NCBI RefSeq assembly: GCF_004121075.1
Contig: NZ_RHLN01000157.1
Span: 58,401-122,400 of the forward strand
Length of the DNA stretch: 64,000 bases
Source: Lutibacter sp. HS1-25
Lineage (GTDB): Bacteria; Bacteroidota; Bacteroidia; Flavobacteriales; Flavobacteriaceae
Reading direction: 5' to 3'
Shown here piece after piece: positions 17,496 through 26,233 of the stretch. The notes under the pieces were generated by a model. That model had not been told where the DNA came from and searched no databases. It saw only the letters and a program-made list of their open reading frames with translations. Numbering within the stretch: the stretch's first letter is position 1; every line of letters begins with the position of its first letter. A program made the position numbers and the translations under genes.

Positions 17496-18602
17496 TTGAC
17501 TGAAACCGATTTTATTTTATCAAATTTTGATGTAGCAAAAGCATCTTGTGGAAGTGTAACCTGGAAAACGCCAAGCAATATTGCTTTGGTAAAATACTGG
17601 GGAAAGCAAGAGCCTCAATTACCTGAAAATACTTCGATAAGTTTTACATTAAACAATTGTTGTACTATAACAACGTTGGAATATAAGCTAAAATCAGAAG
17701 TTCAGAATAGCGAAAGTGAATTCAATTTTGAGGTTTTTTTTGAAGGTAAAAAGAAAGATGATTTTAAACCTAAAATTCAAAAATTCTTTCAAAGAATTGC
17801 ACAGTATGTTCCGTTTTTAAAAGATTTCGATTTTGTTATAAAATCAGAAAATTCATTTCCACATAGTAGTGGTATTGCTTCTTCAGCAAGTGGTATGAGT
17901 GCTTTGGCATTGTGCTTAATGAGTTTGGAAAAAAAGTTAAATCCAACAATTACCAATAAGTATTTTAATGAAAAAGCATCATTTTTAGCACGTTTAGGTT
18001 CTGGAAGCGCTTGCAGAAGTATTGAAGGTGAATTAATTGTTTGGGGAAAACATCCCGAAATTGAAGCTAGTTCTGATTTATATGGTGTAAAATTTCCGTA
18101 TAAAGTTCATAAAAATTTCAACAATTATCAGGATACTATTTTGTTGGTTGATGAAGGTGTAAAGCAGGTTTCAAGTACAGTTGGACATAATTTAATGTAC
18201 AATCATCCGTTTGCCAAACAACGTTTTAAACAGGCAAATAATCATATTTCAAAAATTAAAGAAGTGTTGCAAAATGGTGATTTAAAAGAATTTATTGCCA
18301 TTGTTGAAAGTGAAGCGTTGAGTTTGCATGCAATGATGATGACCAGTAGTCCTTATTTTATTTTAATGAAACCAAATACATTGAAAATTATTCATAAAAT
18401 TTGGGAATTTAGAGAAGCTACAGGATCATCTATTTGTTTTACCTTAGATGCGGGTGCAAATGTACACGTGCTATTTCCTGAGCATGAAAAAGAAAAGGCT
18501 AATAAATTTATTGTTAATGAGTTAATTCAGTTTTGTCAAGAAAAACATTATATTTGCGACAGTGTTGGAAAAGGAGCTTTTCAATTGACAATGGATAATT
18601 AA
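17496..18602 (+). CDS. mvaD: Diphosphomevalonate decarboxylase
   Basis: This is the GHMP-family enzyme that makes isopentenyl diphosphate from mevalonate 5-diphosphate. Motifs: TWKTPSNIALVKYWGKQE (substrate binding), HSSGIASSASGMSALA (ATP loop), LGSGSACRSIEGELIVWG, and a C-terminal CFTLDAGANVHVLF. The start is TTG 17496 (MTETDFILSNF), chosen because the -7 box is at 17473. The last codons (QLTMDN stop) lie in the left terminal repeat of the inserted cassette, so the native C-terminus may have been replaced. Confidence 0.93.
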   Translation: MTETDFILSNFDVAKASCGSVTWKTPSNIALVKYWGKQEPQLPENTSISFTLNNCCTITTLEYKLKSEVQNSESEFNFEVFFEGKKKDDFKPKIQKFFQRIAQYVPFLKDFDFVIKSENSFPHSSGIASSASGMSALALCLMSLEKKLNPTITNKYFNEKASFLARLGSGSACRSIEGELIVWGKHPEIEASSDLYGVKFPYKVHKNFNNYQDTILLVDEGVKQVSSTVGHNLMYNHPFAKQRFKQANNHISKIKEVLQNGDLKEFIAIVESEALSLHAMMMTSSPYFILMKPNTLKIIHKIWEFREATGSSICFTLDAGANVHVLFPEHEKEKANKFIVNELIQFCQEKHYICDSVGKGAFQLTMDN

Positions 18603-18995
18603 TAATTGACAATGAAAAAGGAAAATGTAATTAAAACGAAAAGTTTTTTGTTTTCTGTACGAGTTGTAAATCTATATAAATTTTTATCTAAAGAGAAAAA
18701 GGAGTTTGTTATTTCAAAACAATTATTACGTTCAGGAACAAGTGTTGGCGCTTTGGTAAGAGAATCGGAACATGCTGAAAGTAATGCTGATTTTATTCAT
18801 AAATTATCTATTGCCTTAAAAGAAGCTAATGAAACAGAATATTGGTTAGATTTGTTAAATGAAACCAATTACTTAAATGAAAATGAGTATATTAGTATTA
18901 GAGAAGATATAAAGGAGTTGTTACGATTATTGATAAGTATTATTAAAACATCAAAATTAAAATAATTGATAATTGACCATTATCAATTGTCAATT
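18583..18995. mobile_element. 413-bp cassette: four-helix-bundle gene with inverted ends
   Basis: The ends are 17-bp inverted repeats: left AATTGACAATGGATAAT (18583-18599); right, on the minus strand, AATTGACAATTGATAAT (18995-18979); 16 of 17 match. Both flanks are built of heptamers in phase (left: AATTGAC, AATGGAT, AATTAAT, AATTGAC; right: AATTGAT, AATTGAC, CATTATC, AATTGTC). The only gene inside is a four-helix-bundle protein. The cassette sits between mvaD and the mevalonate kinase gene. I see no target-site duplication and no transposase. Mobility is inferred. Confidence 0.6.
18612..18965 (+). CDS. Four-helix bundle protein (S23/IVP family)
   Basis: 117 residues, all alpha, with the family pattern FVISKQLLRSGTSVGALVRE and SEHAESNADFIHKLSIALKE then ANETEYWLDLL. 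This family was first seen as ORFs inside 23S rRNA intervening sequences and also resembles the Avd accessory protein of diversity-generating retroelements. The ATG at 18612 is part of an AATTGACAATG repeat. It is unrelated in function to its mevalonate-pathway neighbours and is flanked by inverted repeats. Its biochemical role is unknown. Confidence 0.92.
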   Translation: MKKENVIKTKSFLFSVRVVNLYKFLSKEKKEFVISKQLLRSGTSVGALVRESEHAESNADFIHKLSIALKEANETEYWLDLLNETNYLNENEYISIREDIKELLRLLISIIKTSKLK

Positions 18996-19004
18996 TTAAA
19001 AAAT

Positions 19005-19934
19005 ATGAAAGGACCACTATTTTACGCAAAAATTTTACTTTTTGGAGAGTATGGAATCATTAAAGATTCTAAAGGATTGGCGATACCGTACAATACTTAT
19101 CAAGGTGCTTTAAAAAAATCAGAAGAATTGTCTGAAGCAGCTCAAAAATCTAATTTGAGTCTTCAAAAATTTTACAACTATTTATTGAATCTTGAAAAAC
19201 AAGATCTAGTTCATTTTAGATTGAATGAATTTAAAGTTGATATTGAAGAAGGTATGTATTTTGATTCTAGTATTCCGCAAGGTTACGGAGTTGGAAGTTC
19301 AGGAGCTTTAGTAGCGTCTATTTACGATAAATATGCCGATGATAAAATAACTGTTTTAGAAAATTTAACAAGAGATAAATTGTTGAAATTAAAACATATT
19401 TTTTCATTAATGGAGTCTTTTTTTCATGGCAAAAGCTCAGGTTTAGACCCGTTAAATTCTTACTTAAGCCTTCCTATTTTAATCAATTCAAAAGACAATT
19501 TAGAGCCTACAGGAATTCCATCTCAAAAGGAGGGAAAAGGAGCAGTTTTCTTATTAGATTCTGAAATTATTGGTGAAACAGCTCCAATGATTAACATTTT
19601 TATGGAAAAAATGAAAAATGAAGGTTTTAGAAAAATGTTAAATGAAGATTTTGCCAAACATACTGATGCTTGTATTGAAGATTTTTTAACTGGAAATGTA
19701 AAATCTTTGTTAAGCAATGTAAAACAATTGTCTAAAGTAGTTTTGGTGAATTTTAAACCTATGATTCCAAAAACTTTTCATAAAATATGGAAAAAAGGAA
19801 TTGAATCTAATGATTACTATTTGAAACTTTGCGGCTCTGGAGGTGGAGGTTATATTCTCGGTTTTACTGAAGATTTTGAGAAAACCAAAACGATTTTAAA
19901 AGATTATAAACTTGAATTGGTTTACAGATTTTAA
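19005..19934 (+). CDS. Mevalonate kinase-like GHMP kinase
   Basis: A 309-residue GHMP kinase: KILLFGEYGIIKDSKGLAIP at the N-terminus, the ATP loop PQGYGVGSSGALVASI, MESFFHGKSSGLDPLNSYLS, and the C-terminal LCGSGGGGYILGF. In the mevalonate operon it most likely phosphorylates mevalonate. The ATG at 19005 is preferred to a TTG at 18966 that lies in the cassette's right end. It is followed 25 nt later by a UbiA-type prenyltransferase. Confidence 0.88.
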   Translation: MKGPLFYAKILLFGEYGIIKDSKGLAIPYNTYQGALKKSEELSEAAQKSNLSLQKFYNYLLNLEKQDLVHFRLNEFKVDIEEGMYFDSSIPQGYGVGSSGALVASIYDKYADDKITVLENLTRDKLLKLKHIFSLMESFFHGKSSGLDPLNSYLSLPILINSKDNLEPTGIPSQKEGKGAVFLLDSEIIGETAPMINIFMEKMKNEGFRKMLNEDFAKHTDACIEDFLTGNVKSLLSNVKQLSKVVLVNFKPMIPKTFHKIWKKGIESNDYYLKLCGSGGGGYILGFTEDFEKTKTILKDYKLELVYRF

Positions 19935-19959
19935 TTAAAATTGGTTGTTATTCTTAAAA

Positions 19960-20895
19960 ATGGATTTATTAGAAATCTCTAAAAAAAACAGTAGAAAAAA
20001 ATTCCCCCTTTATATTAAGGTCTTAAGTTTGTTTTCGGTTGTGAGGGGTTACAATATTTTTTTAATTGTAATTGCACAGTATTTAGCTACTATTTTTATT
20101 TTTTCACCCGAAAAATCTTTAAAGCAAGTAATTTTTGATCCTAATTTGTATTTTATTGTGCTGTCTACAATTTGTGTAATTGCAGCGGGTTATATAATTA
20201 ATAACTTTTATGATGCTGAAACAGACATTATAAACCGGCCAATAAAAGCAAAAATAGATAGAATTGTTGACCAAAAAACCAAATTAAGAATATACTTTTT
20301 ACTTAATTTTATAGGTGTAATGGTTGCGTTTTTAGTTTCGTGGAAAGCTGCCTTGTTTTTTGCTGTTTATATTTTTTTAATATGGCTTTATTCTCATAAG
20401 TTAAAAAAATATCCCTTAACAGGTTTATTTTCGGCCGCAACGCTCGCATTATTGCCATTTTTTGCCATTTTTGTTTATTATAAAAATTTTTCTGAAATTA
20501 TTTTTACACATGCCGCATTTTTATTTTTTATTTTATTGGTAAGAGAATTGGTAAAAGATTTAAGTAAAATTAGAGGAGATTTTGCTCAAAATTATCAAAC
20601 CATTGCAGTAAAATACGGTGAGCATTTTACAAAAATTTTAATAACTTTTTTGGTGTTTTTAACCTTAAATCCTATTTATTTTTTGTTGAAATACCCTGAA
20701 ATTGGAGGTATGAAATATTATTTTTATGTTGCAATAGTTGTATTATTTGTGTTTGTTGTGTTGCTTTGGTTTAGCAATAGTAAACGCAATTACAGTATTT
20801 TACATTTTTTATTGAAATTATTGATACTTGCAGGTGTATTTAGCTTAGCGTTAATAGATTATTCGGTAATAATTGATAGAATTTTGTTAAAATAA
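19960..20895 (+). CDS. UbiA-family prenyltransferase
   Basis: About 311 residues with seven to nine membrane helices. It has the first aspartate-rich motif NNFYDAETDIINRP and the second LVKDLSKIRGDFAQNYQT of UbiA prenyltransferases. In Flavobacteriaceae this gene in the mevalonate cluster is often annotated geranylgeranylglycerol-phosphate geranylgeranyltransferase; the exact acceptor cannot be told from sequence. The ATG at 19960 (MDLLEISKKN) is preferred over 19945 because it removes an unlikely extension. It uses isoprenoid made by the upstream genes. Confidence 0.85.
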   Translation: MDLLEISKKNSRKKFPLYIKVLSLFSVVRGYNIFLIVIAQYLATIFIFSPEKSLKQVIFDPNLYFIVLSTICVIAAGYIINNFYDAETDIINRPIKAKIDRIVDQKTKLRIYFLLNFIGVMVAFLVSWKAALFFAVYIFLIWLYSHKLKKYPLTGLFSAATLALLPFFAIFVYYKNFSEIIFTHAAFLFFILLVRELVKDLSKIRGDFAQNYQTIAVKYGEHFTKILITFLVFLTLNPIYFLLKYPEIGGMKYYFYVAIVVLFVFVVLLWFSNSKRNYSILHFLLKLLILAGVFSLALIDYSVIIDRILLK

Positions 20896-20955
20896 AAAAC
20901 GAATATGTTTTTGTAATGTAATAAGAAGTACTTTTGCAAAAAAATATTATCAAAA

Positions 20956-21918
20956 ATGAATTCAAGTAGAAACTCGTCGAGAGGACGACAAGGTAAAAAG
21001 AAGCCATCTAGTGCTTCAAGTAAAAAGTTTGATACTAAAAGAAAGTTTTCAGATAGTTCAAAATCAAAAACTTTTAAAAGTGCTTCAGAATCGGAAGATT
21101 CAAAAAGACCTCAAAGATTTGAGACCAGTAAATATAAAAGCGATCGAAAATCTTCAATTTCTTCAAAAGAAAATTCATCACCAAAAAAAACAGCTTCAAA
21201 TCCAGAAACTGATGGCATTCGCTTAAATAAATACATTGCAAATGCAGGTATTTGTTCTAGACGTGAAGCCGATGTTTATATAGCTGCAGGTAATGCAACT
21301 GTTAATGGTAAAGTAGTAACCGAAATGGGTTATAAAGTACAATTGACAGATGAAGTTAGATTTGATGGAAGTTCTATAAACCCTGAAGCAAAACGTTATG
21401 TTTTGTTAAATAAACCTAAAAACTTTATCACTACAATGGATGATGATAGGGGAAGGAAAACGGTTATGGAATTGGTTGCAAATGCTTCAAAAGAACGTAT
21501 TTACCCAGTTGGTAGATTGGATAGAAATACTACGGGATTGTTGCTTTTTACCAATGATGGTGAAATGGCAAAAAAGTTAACCCATCCTAAACATCACATC
21601 CAAAAGTTGTATCATGCTAGTTTGGATAAAAAATTATCTATGAGCGATTTGACTAAAATCTCAGAAGGATTTATGTTAGACGATAAAAGAGTTATTGTTG
21701 ATGAGATTTCTTACATAATGGATCAGCCAAAAAGTGAGGTGGGTATTAAAATTCACTCAGGAAGAAATCGTATTGTAAGAAGAATATTTGAGCACTTCAA
21801 CTATTCGGTAGTAAAGTTAGATAGAGTGGTGTTTGCAGGACTAACAAAAAAGGATTTACCTCGTGGACATTGGAGGCACTTAACCGAAATGGAGGTTAAT
21901 AATTTAAAAATGCTTTAA
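20956..21918 (+). CDS. RluB/RsuA-type rRNA pseudouridine synthase
   Basis: A 320-residue protein with a Ser/Lys-rich disordered N-terminus (about residues 1-85), an S4 RNA-binding domain (IRLNKYIANAGICSRREADVYI) and a pseudouridine synthase domain with the catalytic aspartate in VGRLDRNTTGLLLFTNDG. It also has GRNRIVRRIFEHFNYSVVKLDR near the end. It modifies rRNA uridines, probably in 23S rRNA. It follows the prenyltransferase after about 60 nt and ends with a clear terminator. Confidence 0.92.
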   Translation: MNSSRNSSRGRQGKKKPSSASSKKFDTKRKFSDSSKSKTFKSASESEDSKRPQRFETSKYKSDRKSSISSKENSSPKKTASNPETDGIRLNKYIANAGICSRREADVYIAAGNATVNGKVVTEMGYKVQLTDEVRFDGSSINPEAKRYVLLNKPKNFITTMDDDRGRKTVMELVANASKERIYPVGRLDRNTTGLLLFTNDGEMAKKLTHPKHHIQKLYHASLDKKLSMSDLTKISEGFMLDDKRVIVDEISYIMDQPKSEVGIKIHSGRNRIVRRIFEHFNYSVVKLDRVVFAGLTKKDLPRGHWRHLTEMEVNNLKML

Positions 21919-21930
21919 TAAAACAGTTTA

Positions 21931-21956
21931 AAACCAAGATTTATCTTGGTTTTTTC
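21931..21956 (+). terminator. Terminator after pseudouridine synthase gene
   Basis: AAACCAAGAT, two-base loop, ATCTTGGTTT and further Ts. Confidence 0.85.
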
Positions 21957-22109
21957 TTTTAAATTAATGATTATAAAATAATTATAAATTACTTTGTAAA
22001 TAGTTAAATTTTATGTCATAGTTCATATATTTTTATATATTTGGCACTCAAATTTCGCCTTTTTAAAAGGTATTCAAAATTTAAAATCTTAATTTTATAA
22101 TAGTTTTTT

Positions 22110-22517
22110 ATGAAAAATATAATTGTAGATTATAAAAAATTAACTCCAGAAATTTTAAATCTATTGGTTGAGAAATTTCCTGATGGATATGGTATAAGAG
22201 ATATTGTGAAGTTTACCAATCACAAAGGGCAGTATATTGAAGCTGTTGAAGTTTCAACTGAAGATACAAAATATCTTGTAAAAATTAGCAATGAGCTAGT
22301 TGATAGTATGGAAGCTTTTGAAGATGATGATGAAGATAACTTTGATCTTGAAGTGGAAGTACCAAATATTGATTTAGATGAGGTGGATATTGATGATGAT
22401 ATTACTGAAGATGATGATATTGAAGATAAAAAAGAAGATATTGATGATGTAGATGAAGACGAAGATGATGAAGATTTAGGTGATGATGAAGACTTTGACG
22501 ATGATGAGGATAAGTAA
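22110..22517 (+). CDS. Conserved protein with polyacidic tail
   Basis: 135 residues in two parts: a folded N-terminal domain of about 70 residues (IIVDYKKLTPEILNLLVEKF, YIEAVEVSTEDTKYLVKISN) and an Asp/Glu-rich tail of about 65 residues with hardly any hydrophobic residues. I recall homologues in Flavobacteriaceae carrying misleading DNA primase labels; nothing primase-like is visible. The tail could mimic nucleic acid or bind basic proteins (inference). It is a single-gene unit with its own terminator. Confidence 0.8.
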   Translation: MKNIIVDYKKLTPEILNLLVEKFPDGYGIRDIVKFTNHKGQYIEAVEVSTEDTKYLVKISNELVDSMEAFEDDDEDNFDLEVEVPNIDLDEVDIDDDITEDDDIEDKKEDIDDVDEDEDDEDLGDDEDFDDDEDK

Positions 22518-22546
22518 TTGAACGATATAAATAATTGATATTAAGA

Positions 22547-22577
22547 GCCGTTACATTAATTTGTAACGGTTTTTTTG
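22547..22577 (+). terminator. Terminator of the polyacidic protein gene
   Basis: CCGTTACA / TGTAACGG with a 6-nt loop and a run of Ts. Confidence 0.9.
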
Positions 22578-22605
22578 TACTTTAAATTTATTGATTATCT
22601 AAAAG

Positions 22606-22641
22606 AAAAAACCCTATAAACTCAACGTTTATAGGGTTTTT
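22606..22641 (-). terminator. tRNA-Phe terminator
   Basis: Perfect 10-bp stem CCCTATAAAC/GTTTATAGGG with flanking A and T tracts. It directly follows the tRNA on the minus strand and could also work on the plus strand. Confidence 0.85.
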
Positions 22642-22644
22642 AAG

Positions 22645-22717
22645 TGGTACCTCCAGGAATCGAACCAGGGACACAAGGATTTTCAGTCCTTTGCTCTACC
22701 AACTGAGCTAAGGTACC
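22645..22717 (-). tRNA. tRNA-Phe (GAA)
   Basis: 73 nt on the minus strand: acceptor GGTACCT/AGGTACC, D arm GCTC..GAGC, anticodon stem AAGGA/TCCTT with loop CTGAAAA (anticodon GAA), T arm CCCTGG-TTCGATT-CCTGG (approximate pairing). CCA is not encoded. Confidence 0.96.
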
Positions 22718-22815
22718 ATTGCCTTAGCGGTTGCAAATATATATTTATTTTTTGTACTAATCAAAACTATTTTTAAAAAATCTGTTGTATTTTTGAACTT
22801 TGTAAAAAAATACCA

Positions 22816-23541
22816 ATGAACTTAATAATTGATGCAGGTAATACAAGAGTTAAAATTGCGGTTTATAGCAATTCAGAATTAATTCATAATGAAATATTTA
22901 CACCAATAAACTTCCTTAAATCAACGCTTGAAATTATTGATAAATACAAATGTATCAATGCAATTATTTCTTCAGTAGGAACAGTAAAAAAAAATGATTT
23001 AATTCGATTAAAATCTAAAATCAACCTAATTGAGTTGAATTCTGAGACAAAAATCCCTTTTAAAAATTGTTATTTAACTCCAAAAACGCTCGGTGTAGAC
23101 AGAATTGCGCTAATTGCAGAAGCTGTTTCAAAATATCCAAATAACAATGTGTTAGTAATTGATGCTGGAACTTGTGTAACTTATGATTTTGTAAATAACC
23201 AAGGTAATTATTTGGGAGGTGCAATTTCTCCAGGTATTTTAATGAGGTACAAAGCTTTAAATTATTTTACAAAAAAGTTGCCTTTACTTGAAGCTAAAAC
23301 AGATGTTAGTTTGATAGGAAATTCTACAGAATCATGTATTCATTCTGGTGTGATTTATGGTCTTATAAATGAAATTGATAGTGCTATTAATAGCTATAAA
23401 GAAAAAAATAACAATTTAACAGTTGTTTTAACAGGAGGAGACGTTAATTTCTTGGCAAATAAATTAAAAAATAGCATATTTGCCAATCCTAATTTTCTAT
23501 TAGAAGGATTAAACACAATTTTGACCTATAATTTAAATTAA
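22816..23541 (+). CDS. coaX: Type III pantothenate kinase
   Basis: 241 residues with the acetate/sugar kinase fold of CoaX: IDAGNTRVKIAV (phosphate 1), TLGVDRIALIAEA, VIDAGTCVTYDFV (phosphate 2), and YLGGAISPGILMRYKAL. It phosphorylates pantothenate in the first step of coenzyme A synthesis. A -7 box TATTTTTG at 22788-22795 lies just upstream. It heads a run of six same-strand genes to 28250; the next gene begins at the nucleotide after its stop. Confidence 0.95.
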   Translation: MNLIIDAGNTRVKIAVYSNSELIHNEIFTPINFLKSTLEIIDKYKCINAIISSVGTVKKNDLIRLKSKINLIELNSETKIPFKNCYLTPKTLGVDRIALIAEAVSKYPNNNVLVIDAGTCVTYDFVNNQGNYLGGAISPGILMRYKALNYFTKKLPLLEAKTDVSLIGNSTESCIHSGVIYGLINEIDSAINSYKEKNNNLTVVLTGGDVNFLANKLKNSIFANPNFLLEGLNTILTYNLN

Positions 23542-24828
23542 ATGATAAGAAAAATAATAGTAGTATTTATAACTCTATTTATATCTATAAGCAGTTTTGC
23601 TCAAATTAGCAGTACATCCGTTTATTCTTTTTTTGGTATTGGAGATAGAAATAATTCAGCTACTGCTGAACAATTAAGTATGGGAGGTGTTGGTGTAGCT
23701 ATGGGAGAACCTCATAGACTTAACTTTTTAAATCCTGCTGCAAATGCCTCGTTAAAATTTACCAATTACACTTTGGGTATGGTAAGTAAAAATATTTGGG
23801 AAAAACAAAATGGAGTTTCTGAGAATGCTGCAGCAACCTATATTTCATATTTTGCTATGGGTTTTAACATAGGTGAAAAAGGAGGGGTTTCTTTTGGATT
23901 GATGCCAAATACAGCTGTAGGATATAATTTACTTTCAAAAGAAATTGGTACAGATCCAGATGATATAATTTCTATTTCTGCATACAAAGGTGAAGGAGGG
24001 ACAAGTAAAGTATTTTTAGGATTTGGTTACGAAGTAGCAAAAGGTTTAAATTTAGGAGTTCAGGGAGATTATGTATTTGGAAAAGTAGAAAATACCATTT
24101 TGCATCAACAATTAGGCGCTTCTTTATCAACCAAATATGAAAACATTTCAAATCTTTCAGGTTTTAGTTTTGATGCTGGTTTTCAGTACAAAAAAGAGAT
24201 TAAAGAAAACATAAATTTGTTAGTAGGTGCTAACTTTAACTTTGCAAATGAGGTTAAATCACTTCAAAAAGAATATTTATATTCAGTTGCTATAGGTGTT
24301 ATAGCTCCAGAAAGAGATACAATTTTAAATAATTCGAGTGTAGGATTTTTAAAAAACCCATTAAAATCAACAGTTGGAATTGGTTTTGGTAGAGATCATA
24401 AATGGTATGCGGGTGTAGACTACTCTTTTCAAAATGCATTAAGCATTGAAAACAGTATTTACGATAATAGCATACTTCAGTATAATAATTATAATAAATT
24501 ATCAATTGGTGGATTTTATACTCCAAAGTACAACTCTATTATAAGTTACTGGAACAGAATAACATACAGAGCGGGTGTTAAGTTTGAAAATACAGGGATA
24601 ATGTTAGATGTTGATAATGATGGTATGGATTATGTTCCAATAAAGGATTTTGGCATATCTTTTGGTGTAGGTTTTCCAGTAGGTAAACAAGTCTCAAATT
24701 TAAACTTAGGATTTGAGTACGGAAAAAGAGGTAATACAAATGGAAGTGTGGTTCAAGAAAATTATTTTAATTTTAGATTGAGTCTTTCATTAAACGATAA
24801 ATGGTTTGAAAAACAACAAATATTTTAA
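23542..24828 (+). CDS. Outer-membrane beta-barrel protein
   Basis: A 428-residue protein with a signal peptide (IIVVFITLFISISSFAQ) and a long series of amphipathic strands with many Gly and aromatic residues, as in FadL/OmpP1- or PorV-like barrels. The start of the mature protein (SVYSFFGIGDRNNSATAEQLSMGG) is typical of these Bacteroidota barrels. The cargo is unknown. It abuts coaX, and together with the TPR protein, lptC and ppiD downstream suggests a conserved envelope-biogenesis cluster. Confidence 0.8.
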   Translation: MIRKIIVVFITLFISISSFAQISSTSVYSFFGIGDRNNSATAEQLSMGGVGVAMGEPHRLNFLNPAANASLKFTNYTLGMVSKNIWEKQNGVSENAAATYISYFAMGFNIGEKGGVSFGLMPNTAVGYNLLSKEIGTDPDDIISISAYKGEGGTSKVFLGFGYEVAKGLNLGVQGDYVFGKVENTILHQQLGASLSTKYENISNLSGFSFDAGFQYKKEIKENINLLVGANFNFANEVKSLQKEYLYSVAIGVIAPERDTILNNSSVGFLKNPLKSTVGIGFGRDHKWYAGVDYSFQNALSIENSIYDNSILQYNNYNKLSIGGFYTPKYNSIISYWNRITYRAGVKFENTGIMLDVDNDGMDYVPIKDFGISFGVGFPVGKQVSNLNLGFEYGKRGNTNGSVVQENYFNFRLSLSLNDKWFEKQQIF

Positions 24829-24845
24829 TTAAAGAGTACGAGACA

Positions 24846-26195
24846 ATGAAAAAAATGAAACAAATTTTGACTTTATTATTTTTTATTATAACTGTGCCTG
24901 TCGTGTTTTCGCAAGCAGCAGATGAGTGTAATATTAAATATAATCTATTTAAAGGTGACTATAGCGCTAAAAAGTATGGCGAAGCTTTTGATAACTGGAA
25001 ATGGTGTATGGATAACTGTCCAACATTAACAGTAAATATTTACAAATACGGTGTTAAAATAGCTGAGCACGCTTTAGAAAAAGCTACTCCGCTAGAAAAA
25101 GAAGCTGCTATTAAATTGGTAGAAAGAGTTTATTTACAAAGATTGGAGCACTATCCAGATGATAAAGCAAGAGTATTAAGTGACTTAGCTTCATTTAAAA
25201 TTGAGCAAGGTGCAACAGAACAAGAAATTTTCTCATGGTTAGAAAAATCTTTTAAAGCTGATCCAACAGATATGTCTGCTTCTAATATTTATAAATATTT
25301 TGACATTATTTTAAATACTTATAGAACTACAGATCCACAAAGAGTTTTTGATACATATGATGAAGTTAGTGAAGGTGTAGAGTTAAAAAGAGAAGAATAT
25401 TCTAAAAAAATTGATGCAATTAACGCAAAAGATTCTCTTAGTTTAACTAGTAAAGAAAAAAAATCTAGAGAAATCTATCAACAAATTTTAACCAACTTAA
25501 CAATTGTTGAAGCTGGTTTGGATGCAAAATTGTCTGAAATTTCTACTTGTGAGAATTTAATTCCTTTAAATAAAAAATATTTTGAAGAATTTAAAGGTAA
25601 TGCACAATGGTTAAGAAGAGCAGTATCTAGGATGTATAATAAAGAATGTACTGATGATCCTTTTTACGATACTTTGGTTGAAGCTTATGTAAAAGCAGAT
25701 CCTTCTCCACAAGCATCTTTATTCTATGCTGGTATTTTATTGAAAAATGGTGAAACTTCAAAAGCAATGGGTTATTTTAAACAAGCTGTTGAACAAGAAC
25801 AAGATCTTTATAAAAAAGCAGGATATCAATTAAAAATTGCTCAAATCTTAAGATTGCAAGGTAAACTTTCAGAAGCTAGAAGTTACTGTTACCAAGCTTT
25901 AGACAATGCACCTACAATGGGTAAAGCATATTTGTTGGTAGCATCAATGTATGCTTCAAGCGCAAATTCTTGTGGTGATGATGTGGTTTCTAAAAGAATG
26001 GTTTATGTTGCAGCATTAAACAAAGCTCAAAAAGCAAGATCTGTTGATCCAAGTATTTCTGCTTTGGCAAATAAATACATAGCTAACTATAAAGAAAATT
26101 TACCTTCAACTAAAGATTTATTTGTTGCTGGTGTTGCTTCTGGTTCTACACATAAAATTGGATGTTGGATTAATGAAACTGTGATAGTTCCTTAA
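24846..26195 (+). CDS. Exported TPR-repeat protein
   Basis: 449 residues with a signal peptide (ILTLLFFIITVPVVFSQ) followed by helix pairs typical of tetratricopeptide repeats (for example ASLFYAGILLKNGETSKAMG and LRLQGKLSEARSYCYQAL). The extreme C-terminus (GSTHKIGCWINETVIVP) is not TPR. It is probably a periplasmic scaffold for envelope assembly; partners are not identifiable. It lies 17 nt after the barrel protein gene. Confidence 0.82.
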   Translation: MKKMKQILTLLFFIITVPVVFSQAADECNIKYNLFKGDYSAKKYGEAFDNWKWCMDNCPTLTVNIYKYGVKIAEHALEKATPLEKEAAIKLVERVYLQRLEHYPDDKARVLSDLASFKIEQGATEQEIFSWLEKSFKADPTDMSASNIYKYFDIILNTYRTTDPQRVFDTYDEVSEGVELKREEYSKKIDAINAKDSLSLTSKEKKSREIYQQILTNLTIVEAGLDAKLSEISTCENLIPLNKKYFEEFKGNAQWLRRAVSRMYNKECTDDPFYDTLVEAYVKADPSPQASLFYAGILLKNGETSKAMGYFKQAVEQEQDLYKKAGYQLKIAQILRLQGKLSEARSYCYQALDNAPTMGKAYLLVASMYASSANSCGDDVVSKRMVYVAALNKAQKARSVDPSISALANKYIANYKENLPSTKDLFVAGVASGSTHKIGCWINETVIVP

Positions 26196-26233
26196 TCTTG
26201 ATTTCAAATAAGATAATTGATTATATTTGTTGA

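Noticed and set aside
18966..19004. N-terminal extension of the mevalonate kinase from a TTG start
   Set aside because: These codons are the right end of the inserted cassette; the kinase fold begins at ATG 19005.
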